Below are positions 1 to 8,191 of a stretch of DNA of 28,089 nt, in pieces. The translations under genes and the position numbers were made by a program. The DNA comes from a virus. Position 1 is the first letter of the stretch, and every line of letters begins with the position of its first letter. The notes under the pieces were generated by a model. The model ran no database searches, was not told where the DNA came from, and was given only the letters and a program-made list of their open reading frames with translations. The DNA lies in IMG/VR virus record IMGVR_UViG_3300020165_000119, positions 1-28,089 of that record; one strand, written 5' to 3'.

Positions 1-862
1 AAGTACCTGATGAACCTGAAGTACCTGATGATCCTGAAGATCCTGAAGAACCTGATGATCCTGATGTACCTGATGATCCTGAAGTACCGCTTGATCCTGA
101 AGTACCACTTGAACCTGAGCTTCCTGAAGAACCTGATGATCCTGATGTACCTGATGATCCTGAAGTACCGCTTGATCCTGAAGTACCTGATGATCCTGAA
201 GATCCTGAAGAACCTGATGATCCTGATGTACCTGATGATCCTGATGTACCGCTTGAACCTGAAGTACCACTTGATCCTGATGATCCTGAAGAACCTGATG
301 ATCCTGATGTACCTGATGATCCTGAAGTACCGCTTGATCCTGAAGTACCTGATGATCCTGAAGATCCTGAAGAACCTGATGAACCTGATGTACCTGAAGA
401 ACCTGACGTACCTGATGAACCTGAAGAACCTGATGATCCTGAAGATCCTGAAGAACCTGATGAACCTGATGTACCTGAAGAACCTGACGTACCTGATGAA
501 CCTGAAGAACCTGAAGAACCTGATGTTCCTGAGCTTCCTGATGTACCGCTTGAACCTGAAGTACCACTTGATCCTGATGAACCTGATGAACCTGACGATC
601 CTGAAGTACCACTTGAACCTGATGTACCTGAAGAACCTGAAGTACCACTTGATCCTGAAGAACCTGATGAACCTGACGATCCTGAAGTACCACTTGAACC
701 TGAAGTACCGCTTGATCCTGAAGTACCACTTGAACCTGAGCTTCCTGAGCTACCTGATGAACCTGATGTACCTGAAGAACCTGAAGTACCTGATGATCCT
801 GAAGTACCACTTGAACCTGAGCTTCCTGAGCTACCTGATGAACCTGACGATCCTGATGAACC
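1..862 (-). repeat. Gly-X-Y coding array 4 (at least 95 triplets, runs off the window)
   Basis: 861 nt in frame (862 down to 2), 95 triplets plus a partial one, still repeating at the window edge. It begins directly after the sequence A-G-D-A that closes module 3. Positions 36-521 hold a six-copy, 81-bp higher-order repeat. Confidence 0.92.
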
Positions 863-3800
863 TGCATCTCCTGCTATTGCAAAATGAACAGACATTACTT
901 CAGTATTAGCAAATGCTACACCTGTTGGATTAGTAACACTTACTCTATACCAATCATTATCAGCACCTGCACCTGCATTAAATTGTATTGCTGTTATTTC
1001 AGCTACAAATATAGATGCATCGTCATTTTGTGCAGATTGCATATAAATTATACCCTTAGGAGTATTTGTTGAATCATCCCAAGTTGATATCCATGTACTT
1101 AAATCTGCAGGTCCAGTTGATATTACAGATATTGCAAATTGGGTTACTGATGATGGAGAAGCATCATTAAATCTAATTGTACTATCCCCAGGTTGAGCCA
1201 TTGTGGTGGTATTATTAAATCTATAATTTACACCACCTCTATAACCACTAGATCCTGAAGTACCACTTGAACCTGATGTGCCTGATGATCCACTTGATCC
1301 TGATGTACCTGATGAACCTGAAGTACCTGAGCTTCCTGAAGTACCGCTTGAACCTGATGAACCTGAAGTACCACTTGAACCTGATGAACCTGAAGTACCA
1401 CTTGAACCTGAAGTACCACTTGAACCTGAAGAACCACTAGTACCTGATGAACCTGAAGTACCTGATGAACCTGATGTACCGCTTGAACCTGATGACCCTG
1501 AAGTACCTGATGAACCACTTGAACCTGATGTACCACTTGAACCTGATGTACCACTTGAACCTGATGTACCGCTTGATCCTGAAGTACCTGATGAACCTGA
1601 AGAACCGCTTGAACCTGATGAACCTGATGAACCTGAGCTTCCTGAAGAACCACTTGAACCTGAAGATCCCGAAGAACCTGAATTACCTGTTGCTGAGAAG
1701 CTTACTACAACATCATCATTGGTAGAAAAAGTTGGAGTATATACTATTGAGGTAAGAGCAAATTGGTAATAATTTGTTAAAGTTGTTTTTGAAGTAACAG
1801 TCGCAACTAATATGTCTCCACCACTATCTCTCATTTGTACAGTGACTGTACCGTGTCCCGTTGTAGAATTTCCTGTACTATCCCAGTTATTTAACCAATT
1901 AACTTGGCTTACATTATTTTGATCAAATTTATTAATTTGAAGTGTAGTTGGAGATGAAGTAATGCCCAAAAATCCATTTGAATTAATTCCTGATGAATTA
2001 AATCTGTATTCCACTCCTCCTCTATCACCGGATGTACCTGATGATCCACTTGATCCTGAAGTACCTGATGAACCTGAAGTACCGCTTGAACCTGATGTAC
2101 CACTTGAACCTGATGATCCTGAAGTACCTGATGAACCTGAAGAACCTGAAGTACCTGAGCTTCCTGAAGTACCTGAGCTTCCTGAAGTACCGCTTGAACC
2201 TGATGAACCTGAAGTACCTGATGAACCTGATGTACCTGAAGAACCTGAAGTACCTGATGAACCTGAAGATCCTGAAGTACCGCTTGAACCTGATGAACCT
2301 GAAGTACCTGATGAACCTGATGTACCTGAAGAACCTGAAGTACCTGATGAACCTGAAGATCCTGAAGTACCGCTTGATCCTGAAGTACCTGATGATCCTG
2401 AAGATCCTGAAGTACCACTTGAACCTGAAGTGCCACTTGAACCTGACGATCCTGATGTACCTGAAGAACCACTAGTACCTGAAGAACCTGATGTACCTGA
2501 TGATCCACTTGATCCTGAAGTGCCACTTGAACCTGAGCTTCCTGAAGAACCTGATGATCCTGATGTACCTGAAGAACCACTAGTACCTGAAGAACCTGAA
2601 GTACCTGATGAACCTGATGATCCTGAAGTACCGCTTGAACCTGAAGTACCGCTTGAACCTGAAGTACCTGATGATCCTGAAGATCCCGAAGTACCGCTTG
2701 ATCCTGAAGTACCTGATGAACCTGAGCTTCCTGATGTACCACTTGAACCTGAAGAACCTGATGTACCACTTGAACCTGATGATCCTGAGCTACCTGATGA
2801 GCCTGCATCTGGTAAAAATGTTACTGATACTTTTTCGTTAGTTGAAAAATCAGTTGCACCACCCCCACCTGTAGTACCTTGTGGTGATGTTACTGTAAAT
2901 GTTAAATTATTAGCTCCTCCTGCCCATGAAAATGAAGTTACTTCTGCTTGAAATGATTTATCTCCTCCTGCATTTAATATTTGTAATAAACCTTTTCCTG
3001 GGCCATCATTTATGTAATTAAAGAATGGTACTACACTACCTCCTTGATTATTTAAATTATCTAATTCTACTTCAGTAACTGATGCTACTATACCATTATC
3101 AAAATTTAATTTACCTGCTGTTACTGAAGTTGCAGGGTTAACATAATCAAAAGGAATACCACCAACTATACCTGAAGATCCTGATGAGCCACTTGAACCA
3201 CTTGAACCTGATGTACCTGATGAACCTGAAGTACCTGATGAACCACTTGATCCTGATGTACCACTTGATCCTGATGTACCACTTGATCCTGAAGAACCAC
3301 TAGTACCTGAGCTTCCTGAAGTACCGCTTGAACCTGAAGTACCGCTTGAACCTGAAGAACCTGAAGTACCTGATGAACCTGAAGAACCACTAGTACCTGA
3401 GCTTCCTGATGTACCGCTTGAACCTGAAGTACCACTTGATCCTGATGAACCTGATGTACCTGAAGAACCACTTGATCCTGAAGAACCACTAGTACCTGAG
3501 CTTCCTGAAGTACCGCTTGATCCTGAAGTACCGCTTGAACCTGAAGAACCTGAAGTACCTGAAGAACCTGAAGAACCACTAGTACCTGAGCTTCCTGATG
3601 TACCGCTTGATCCTGAAGTACCACTTGATCCTGATGAACCTGAAGTACCTGAAGAACCACTTGATCCTGAAGAACCACTAGTACCTGAGCTTCCTGAAGT
3701 ACCGCTTGATCCTGAAGTACCACTTGATCCTGATGAACCTGATGTACCTGAAGAACCACTTGATCCTGAAGTACCACTTGATCCTGAAGAACCACTAGTA

Positions 3801-5416
3801 CCTGAGCTTCCTGAAGTACCACTTGATCCTGAAGTACCACTTGAACCTGAGGATCCTGAAGTACCTGATGAACCACTTGATCCTGATGTACCACTTGAAC
3901 CTGATGTACCTGAAGAACCTGAAGTACCACTTGAACCTGATGAACCTGAAGTACCTGATGAACCTGATGTACCACTTGAACCTGATGTACCACTTGAACC
4001 TGATGATCCTGAAGTACCTGATGAACCTGAAGAACCTGAAGTACCTGAGCTTCCTGAAGTACCTGAGCTTCCTGAAGTACCGCTTGAACCTGATGATCCT
4101 GAAGTACCTGATGAACCTGATGACCCTGAAGTACCTGAGCTTCCTGAAGTACCTGAGCTTCCTGAAGTACCGCTTGAACCTGATGATCCTGAAGTACCTG
4201 ATGAACCTGAAGAACCACTAGTACCTGATGAACCTGATGACCCTGAAGTACCTGAGCTTCCTGAAGTACCACTTGAACCTGAAGTACCACTTGAACCTGA
4301 TGTACCACTTGAACCTGATGATCCTGAAGTACCTGATGAACCTGAAGAACCTGAAGTACCTGAGCTTCCTGAAGTACCACTTGAACCTGAAGTACCACTT
4401 GAACCTGATGACCCTGAAGTACCTGATGAACCTGATGAACCTGAAGTACCTGATGAACCTGAAGTACCACTTGAACCTGAAGTACCACTTGAACCTGATG
4501 ACCCTGAAGTACCTGATGAACCTGATGATCCTGAAGTACCGCTTGAACCTGATGACCCTGAAGAACCTGAAGTACCTGAGCTTCCTGAAGTACCACTTGA
4601 ACCTGAAGTACCACTTGAACCTGATGATCCTGAAGTACCACTTGAACCTGATGACCCTGAAGTACCTGATGAACCTGAAGAACCTGAAGTACCTGAGCTT
4701 CCTGATGTACCACTTGAACCTGAAGTACCACTTGAACCTGATGATCCTGAAGTACCTGATGAACCTGATGACCCTGAAGTACCTGATGAACCTGATGAAC
4801 CTGAAGTACCTGATGAACCTGATGTACCTGAGCTTCCTGAAGTACCGCTTGAACCTGATGAACCTGAAGTACCTGATGAACCTGAAGTACCACTTGAACC
4901 TGACGATCCTGATGTACCTGAAGAACCTGATGTTCCTGAGCTTCCTGAAGTACCGCTTGAACCTGATGATCCTGAAGTACCTGAAGAACCACTAGTACCT
5001 GATGAACCTGACGATCCTGAAGTACCTGATGAACCTGATGTACCGCTTGAACCTGAAGTACCTGATGAACCTGAAGAACCACTAGTACCTGATGAACCTG
5101 AAGAACCACTAGTACCTGATGAACCTGAGCTTCCTGATGAACCTGCAGATGAAGAACCTACAAATAACCAATTATTAATATCAGTAACGTCGGTTGCATC
5201 TGTTAAAACATAAATACCATTATTTGCTGCTGTTGTATCTTGAGCAACAGTAACAGTCATACCATTGTAGACATAAGAATTCCCATCTAAAGCAGTCCAG
5301 TTAGATGCTATAGTTAAGTCTGCTTTTGTAGGTATATTTGCCCTAGCATCAAACGCCGCTGCTGCTTCAGGTTCAAAATTTCCTGCTAATACAAATTGTC
5401 CTTGAGTTCTTCCCAT
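1..5416 (-). CDS. Giant collagen-like tail fibre/virion protein, 3' end beyond window
   Basis: One frame stays open from an ATG at 5416 to the window edge (1805 codons seen, no stop), so the C-terminus is missing. It starts 1 nt after the stop of the fibre-like gene upstream. Residues 1-91 are a unique N-terminal domain opening MGRTQGQFVLAG and containing YVYNGMTVTVAQ and NNGIYVLTD; I recall similar N-terminal modules on phage tail proteins. Then come four Gly-X-Y runs: residues 92-748 (219 triplets), 872-1129 (86), 1247-1390 (48) and 1519-1805+ (95 or more). Between them sit three related globular modules (749-871, 1130-1246, 1391-1518). X is Ser or Thr and Y is Ser in the stretches I read; the runs contain no proline or lysine. 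Gly-X-Y periodicity implies a collagen-like triple helix, hence a trimeric fibre. Its place after neck, tail completion and fibre-like genes supports a distal tail or fibre role. Receptor binding is inference. Confidence 0.88.
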   Translation of the reverse strand, partial: MGRTQGQFVLAGNFEPEAAAAFDARANIPTKADLTIASNWTALDGNSYVYNGMTVTVAQDTTAANNGIYVLTDATDVTDINNWLFVGSSSAGSSGSSGSSGTSGSSGSSGTSGSSGSSGTSGSSGTSGSSGTSGSSGSSGTSGSSGTSGSSGSSGTSGSSGTSGSSGTSGSSGSSGTSGSSGTSGSSGSSGTSGSSGTSGSSGTSGSSGSSGTSGSSGSSGTSGSSGSSGTSGSSGTSGSSGTSGSSGSSGTSGSSGSSGTSGSSGSSGTSGSSGTSGSSGTSGSSGSSGSSGTSGSSGSSGTSGSSGSSGTSGSSGTSGSSGTSGSSGSSGTSGSSGSSGTSGSSGTSGSSGTSGSSGSSGTSGSSGSSGTSGSSGTSGSSGTSGSSGTSGSSGSSGTSGSSGSSGTSGSSGSSGTSGSSGTSGSSGTSGSSGSSGTSGSSGSSGTSGSSGTSGSSGTSGSSGSSGTSGSSGSSGTSGSSGTSGSSGTSGSSGSSGTSGSSGTSGSSGTSGSSGSSGTSGSSGSSGTSGSSGTSGSSGTSGSSGSSGTSGSSGSSGTSGSSGSSGTSGSSGTSGSSGTSGSSGSSGSSGTSGSSGSSGTSGSSGTSGSSGTSGSSGSSGTSGSSGSSGTSGSSGTSGSSGTSGSSGSSGSSGTSGSSGSSGTSGSSGTSGSSGTSGSSGSSGTSGSSGSSGTSGSSGTSGSSGTSGSSGSSGTSGSSGTSGSSGSSGTSGSSGTSGSSGSSGSSGSSGIVGGIPFDYVNPATSVTAGKLNFDNGIVASVTEVELDNLNNQGGSVVPFFNYINDGPGKGLLQILNAGGDKSFQAEVTSFSWAGGANNLTFTVTSPQGTTGGGGATDFSTNEKVSVTFLPDAGSSGSSGSSGSSGTSGSSGSSGTSGSSGSSGTSGSSGTSGSSGSSGTSGSSGTSGSSGTSGSSGSSGTSGSSGTSGSSGTSGSSGSSGSSGSSGTSGSSGSSGTSGSSGTSGSSGTSGSSGSSGTSGSSGTSGSSGSSGTSGSSGTSGSSGSSGTSGSSGTSGSSGTSGSSGSSGTSGSSGSSGTSGSSGTSGSSGTSGSSGSSGTSGSSGTSGSSGTSGSSGSSGTSGSSGSSGTSGSSGTSGSSGTSGSSGSSGTSGDRGGVEYRFNSSGINSNGFLGITSSPTTLQINKFDQNNVSQVNWLNNWDSTGNSTTGHGTVTVQMRDSGGDILVATVTSKTTLTNYYQFALTSIVYTPTFSTNDDVVVSFSATGNSGSSGSSGSSGSSGSSGSSGSSGSSGSSGSSGTSGSSGTSGSSGTSGSSGTSGSSGSSGTSGSSGSSGTSGSSGTSGSSGTSGSSGSSGTSGSSGTSGSSGSSGTSGSSGSSGTSGSSGTSGSSGTSGSSGSSGTSGSSGTSGSSGYRGGVNYRFNNTTTMAQPGDSTIRFNDASPSSVTQFAISVISTGPADLSTWISTWDDSTNTPKGIIYMQSAQNDDASIFVAEITAIQFNAGAGADNDWYRVSVTNPTGVAFANTEVMSVHFAIAGDAGSSGSSGSSGSSGSSGSSGTSGSSGTSGSSGTSGSSGSSGSSGSSGTSGSSGTSGSSGTSGSSGSSGSSGSSGTSGSSGTSGSSGTSGSSGSSGSSGSSGTSGSSGTSGSSGTSGSSGSSGSSGTSGSSGTSGSSGSSGSSGSSGSSGSSGTSGSSGTSGSSGSSGSSGSSGTSGSSGTSGSSGTSGSSGSSGSSGSSGTSGSSGTSGSSGTSGSSGSSGSSGSSGTSGSSGTSGSSGTSGSSGSSGSSGSSGTSGSSGTSGSSGTSGSSGSSGSSGSSGTSGSSGT
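36..521 (-). repeat. Six tandem copies of an 81-bp (27-residue) higher-order unit
   Basis: Copies begin at 36, 117, 198, 279, 360 and 441, each of nine 9-bp units. Copies at 117 and 279 are identical over units 2-9 (72 bp). Copies at 360 and 441 are identical over their first 74 bp and for 13 bp before that. The copy at 36 matches the copy at 117 over units 2-7. This is beyond simple 9-bp degeneracy and indicates duplication of 81-bp blocks. Confidence 0.88.
863..1246 (-). other. Globular module 3 of the collagen-like protein
   Basis: 128 residues (1391-1518). It opens GYRGGVNYRFN, continues with T-M-A-Q-P-G-D-S-T-I-R-F-N, and has TWISTWDDSTNTPKG centrally. I recall M-A-x-P-G-x-G-x-x-R-x-N plus TWDDST as features of a module recurring in phage tail fibres, often next to Gly-X-Y repeats. 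It ends AIAGDAG and returns to repeats. Confidence 0.7.
1247..1678 (-). repeat. Gly-X-Y coding array 3 (48 triplets)
   Basis: 432 nt, exactly 48 triplets, between modules 2 and 3. It is preceded by a G-N-S triplet (1687-1679) and followed by a G-Y-R triplet, so the array edges carry the only non-Ser/Thr residues I saw in X or Y. Confidence 0.92.
1679..2029 (-). other. Globular module 2 of the collagen-like protein
   Basis: 117 residues (1130-1246). It opens GDRGGVEYRFN like module 3, has WLNNWDSTGNSTTGHG centrally and a TFSTNDDVVVSFSATG end. Same layout as modules 1 and 3 but diverged, so not a recent duplication. Confidence 0.7.
2030..2803 (-). repeat. Gly-X-Y coding array 2 (86 triplets)
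   Basis: 774 nt of the same 9-bp-periodic sequence, exactly 86 triplets, linking globular modules 1 and 2. It ends GTS-GDR before the second module, so the helix signature runs slightly into it. It contains a perfect 90-bp tandem duplication at 2191-2370. Confidence 0.93.
2191..2370 (-). repeat. Perfect 90-bp tandem duplication inside array 2
   Basis: Bases 2191-2280 and 2281-2370 are identical at all 90 positions by direct comparison, including synonymous sites. The duplicated unit encodes ten Gly-X-Y triplets, so reading frame and triplet register are kept. Confidence 0.93.
2804..3172 (-). other. Globular module 1 of the collagen-like protein
   Basis: 123 residues (749-871). It opens GIVGGIPFDYVN, has KLNFDNGIVASVTEVELD and a DFSTNEKVSVTFLPDAG end. 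It is the most diverged of the three: it lacks the W-D-S-T segment but keeps the same start, spacing and terminal strand. Confidence 0.65.
3173..5143 (-). repeat. Gly-X-Y coding array 1 (219 triplets)
   Basis: 1971 nt of degenerate 9-bp repeats encode G-S-S and G-T-S triplets with no net frame interruption: both ends are in the same frame and the length is exactly 219 x 9. Synonymous choices vary (GGT/GGA/GGC for Gly; TCA, TCT, TCG, AGT, AGC for Ser; ACT, ACA for Thr). Longer duplications are nested inside; for example, the block beginning at 4041 recurs 90 bp later at 4131. Confidence 0.93.
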
Positions 5417-5417
5417 A

Positions 5418-6614
5418 TTATACTGTAAATCTTAATTGTCTTGCACCTGTTGTAACTCCATTATGTGTATACCTATTATAAGCAACTGAGTTACCTTGAA
5501 TTATATTAGATACTGATGATATTGTAAATTGAGATAAATTAATGCTATCCCATTCACCACTAAATGTGTTAAATTGTTGTAAGCCTGTTATTGTTGACCA
5601 TGCTACTGGTATGTCTATTGTTTGTTTGTTTCCTCCTGTTTCTGCTACCATTGATACTTCTTCATATACAGTCATTGACTGTAAATCTTGTTTAGTTAAT
5701 GTACTAATACTTACTGTGGTTGCAAAGGTTGGAAAAACTCCTTTTAATGTTCTTGTTATAGTATTTGTTGTTCCAGCAGGTAAAGGATTATCAAAATCTC
5801 CTCCCACACTATTTAAAGGTTGTTGACCGGCATCATAAGAAACTGCTGATGTCCAATTATTATCACCTTGTACTATAGTATATGAAACTGTAGTATTTGT
5901 ACTATTTGATGTAGATGTACTACTCTGTGGAGATGGAACTGAACCAGGTCCTGAATAATTATATGCGTTAGGTAAACCACTTCTAAATCCATTAGTTGAA
6001 TATGCTGGGTTAATTGATCCTCTATTAAATGATGAATTTAAATTAATAGTAGATCCTGCTAATGTTGTATATACTGTTCCAACTTCTCTAAAAGTATTAG
6101 GTAAACTTGGAGTTGTAGATAATGTAAAACCGTGTGAAGGAGAAGTTAATGTGGGGTATAAAGTTGGATATAACATCAAATTCATCATTTCAGTAAATGT
6201 TTTATTTGAAAATGTTGTGTTTGTTGCTATATTATCAAATGGGGAATTGCCCGGAAAGTTTTGTGGAGTCGGAGTTGCATTTGTAAAAGTATCAGAACCT
6301 CCACCACCTCCAGTTATTTCAACATTAGCAGTATTTCCAGTAGATGTAACTGTAACTCCTGTACCTGTAAAATTTATTATATTAGCTGCTGGTAAAATTT
6401 CACTACCATCATCTTGTATTCCAATTCCACTAAAACCTGGTAGAGTTGATAAATCAAATGTTTGAGAGTTACTATTTCCTCCTTGCCCATCAGAATAATA
6501 AAAAGTTAAATCAGTACCAATTAAAGAGCCAGAATAAAATAATGACTTAAAATTGTCATCTACTTCCGTATAGGTAAGCTCAGACCCTTTTATTAATCTT
6601 AATGTTATTGACAT
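5418..6614 (-). CDS. Tail fibre-like virion protein
   Basis: 398 residues. Residues 13-26 (LTYTEVDDNFKSLF) match a motif I know from the N-termini of many phage tail-fibre and structural proteins (E-V-D-x-N-F). The rest is rich in Ser, Thr, Asn and Gly with alternating hydrophobics typical of beta-structured fibres, a Gly-rich linker near residue 101-105, and no signal peptide or membrane segment. It lies between the tail-completion-like gene and the giant collagen-like gene, 1 nt before the latter, so the two are probably co-translated and may form one appendage. The exact role (fibre, adaptor or baseplate-associated) cannot be read from sequence. A candidate promoter-like element lies 13 nt before the ATG. 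Confidence 0.75.
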   Translation of the reverse strand: MSITLRLIKGSELTYTEVDDNFKSLFYSGSLIGTDLTFYYSDGQGGNSNSQTFDLSTLPGFSGIGIQDDGSEILPAANIINFTGTGVTVTSTGNTANVEITGGGGGSDTFTNATPTPQNFPGNSPFDNIATNTTFSNKTFTEMMNLMLYPTLYPTLTSPSHGFTLSTTPSLPNTFREVGTVYTTLAGSTINLNSSFNRGSINPAYSTNGFRSGLPNAYNYSGPGSVPSPQSSTSTSNSTNTTVSYTIVQGDNNWTSAVSYDAGQQPLNSVGGDFDNPLPAGTTNTITRTLKGVFPTFATTVSISTLTKQDLQSMTVYEEVSMVAETGGNKQTIDIPVAWSTITGLQQFNTFSGEWDSINLSQFTISSVSNIIQGNSVAYNRYTHNGVTTGARQLRFTV

Positions 6615-6627
6615 ATCCTGGTTTATT

Positions 6628-6636
6628 TATAAATAT
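6628..6636 (-). promoter_or_regulatory. ATATTTATA element, 13 nt before the fibre-like gene
   Basis: The minus-strand context AATATTTATAAATAAACC also contains TATAAATA, the T4 late promoter core, in the direction of transcription. Confidence 0.45.
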
Positions 6637-6653
6637 TAAAAATAATTTCTTAT

Positions 6654-7604
6654 TTAAATACTGTCATTAAAACTTGCAGGATTATTACTTGAGTGTATAG
6701 ATGTTCTAGGATTAGTTGTATTTTCATTTTCAGGTATTCTTTTAACTGTTTCTAAATCAAATATAATTTGAGTTACATTACTTATTTTTTTAATTGATGA
6801 TAATTCTTTTTGTATAGTATCAGGAACTAAATAACCATGTAATTTTAAAGAAAAATTTGTTTTTACAACTCTATTTCCTGCATCTTCTATTTCAACAGAA
6901 GTAGCATAATTATCAATACGAGCTCTAAATTTAAATCTTTCAGGATTACCCCAATATGAGTCTGATGCATAATTCATAGCTTCTACTATTTTATTCATTT
7001 GTTCTACATAATAAGTAGATATAATAAAATCATAAGTTAAAGCTACATAATCTGGTACTACTACAGCATATGATTCTTTTTTTGGAATTCTATTATTTAA
7101 TATATTAAAATTATCATATGCATTTTTTTGGCTGTAAGGTTTTTGAAATAATTGAACATTATTAGGATAATTAGCATCTAATTTATTAGCAATATTTCTT
7201 ATTTTTTCAACATTATTACGTTTAAAGGTAATAACAGGCATCATAATTTTACCTTTTAAATCTCTATAATACCCTTGTTTTTGTACTTGGGCCCAACGTT
7301 CAGGTGAACCATAATAAACAGGTACTTTAGTTACTACACCATTTTGTAAAACTGTAGGTTTAATTATATTTTCTAAATAATAAAATATAGCTTCATCATT
7401 TTCTTTTAACCCTAATTCAAAAGGTTTTGTAGTATCTCCTCTAAAAGATACTTGATTACCTCTATTAGTTTTATCAGGGAAAGCTAAATTTGGATTTCCC
7501 GTTGAATCCCCAGTTTCAGGATTTACATAAGGTTGCTGCCCTGGAGTATTTAACAATATCTCTTTTTGTGTTTTTGGGGTTGGATTTTTTCTATTACCTG
7601 CCAT
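6654..7604 (-). CDS. Putative tail completion/sheath stabiliser protein, T4 gp15-like
   Basis: 316 residues. The N-terminus is polar and low in hydrophobics. Residues around 180-215 (YDFIISTYYVEQMNKIVEAM) followed by a beta-rich stretch ending in LKLHGYLVPD resemble the neck/tail-terminator proteins of T4-like phages, where gp15 caps the sheath and tube at the neck. The assignment rests on remembered family character and on position directly after the gp14-like gene (1 nt gap), the order 13-14-15 seen in T4. No active site is expected. It might instead be another tail-tube or neck component. Confidence 0.55.
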   Translation of the reverse strand: MAGNRKNPTPKTQKEILLNTPGQQPYVNPETGDSTGNPNLAFPDKTNRGNQVSFRGDTTKPFELGLKENDEAIFYYLENIIKPTVLQNGVVTKVPVYYGSPERWAQVQKQGYYRDLKGKIMMPVITFKRNNVEKIRNIANKLDANYPNNVQLFQKPYSQKNAYDNFNILNNRIPKKESYAVVVPDYVALTYDFIISTYYVEQMNKIVEAMNYASDSYWGNPERFKFRARIDNYATSVEIEDAGNRVVKTNFSLKLHGYLVPDTIQKELSSIKKISNVTQIIFDLETVKRIPENENTTNPRTSIHSSNNPASFNDSI

Positions 7605-7605
7605 A

Positions 7606-8190
7606 TTATATAAATCTTGCTTGTGTTAGACCTAATTTATCTGCTTGTACATAATGAGACTTACAAATAATTGAAATATTAGAACCATAATTACTTAAAT
7701 CTCCATTTAATGGAGCATTAATTGGATTAGGATTATTTGGATAATCTGGATTTTTACCTACAAAATATTGATTAGCTATTACTTCATGTACTTCATAATA
7801 TCCTTCATTATACATAATAATATCTCCTACTTGTGGAACTAAATCAGCACCATATTCAGCTGTAGTATCTGTATATGACATACCTTCTCCATTAAAATCT
7901 TCATTTTTACCTAATAAATCATCTCTTAAAAAGCTAAATTGAATTTCTTTATTAAAATCTGTTCCTAAATCACTTTCAGGATAAATTTCATCTGTTCTTT
8001 CTACTAAAGTATTAAGTAAAACTGGACCCATATAATACTTTTCGTGGGCTGCTTCACCATATAAATTAATTTTAGTTTCCTCTAATTTGTATTTATAAAA
8101 AGCACACTGTTCGGTGATTATATCCCCCATCAGTTCTCTACTCATATGTCTAAATAGACTTACATCTCGTTGTGTGCCAAATAATGCCAT
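7606..8190 (-). CDS. Putative neck protein, T4 gp14-like
   Basis: 194 residues. The N-terminus (SLFRHMSRELMGDIITEQCAF, about residues 11-31) and the following Y-K-L-E-E-T-K-I-N-L-Y-G-E-A segment resemble the head-tail connector (neck) protein gp14 of marine T4-like phages. A Q-V-G-D-I-I-M-Y-N-E-G-Y-Y-E-V beta segment follows near residues 120-134. It starts 1 nt after the upstream gp13-like stop and ends 1 nt before the next start, consistent with a co-translated neck module. The call is from memory of the family plus order. Confidence 0.6.
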   Translation of the reverse strand: MALFGTQRDVSLFRHMSRELMGDIITEQCAFYKYKLEETKINLYGEAAHEKYYMGPVLLNTLVERTDEIYPESDLGTDFNKEIQFSFLRDDLLGKNEDFNGEGMSYTDTTAEYGADLVPQVGDIIMYNEGYYEVHEVIANQYFVGKNPDYPNNPNPINAPLNGDLSNYGSNISIICKSHYVQADKLGLTQARFI

Positions 8191-8191
8191 A

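Noticed and set aside
1-862. Possible CRISPR array or other non-coding satellite
   Set aside because: Unit is 9 bp with no spacers, the frame is perfectly kept, and variation is mostly synonymous or Ser/Thr, so it is coding.
1278-2951. Long + strand frames rich in Glu/Asp-Pro-Val repeats (e.g. 1278-1769, 1962-2951)
   Set aside because: They are the antisense reading of the 9-bp Gly-X-Y array and end soon after it; the minus-strand frame continues through the unique modules with family-like domains.
3166-5109. Minus-strand frames reading Leu-Gln-Val-His-Gln repeats, and + frames of Asn-Leu-Met-Tyr type
   Set aside because: Out-of-frame readings of the same repeat, lacking any non-repeat domain; they stop at array edges.
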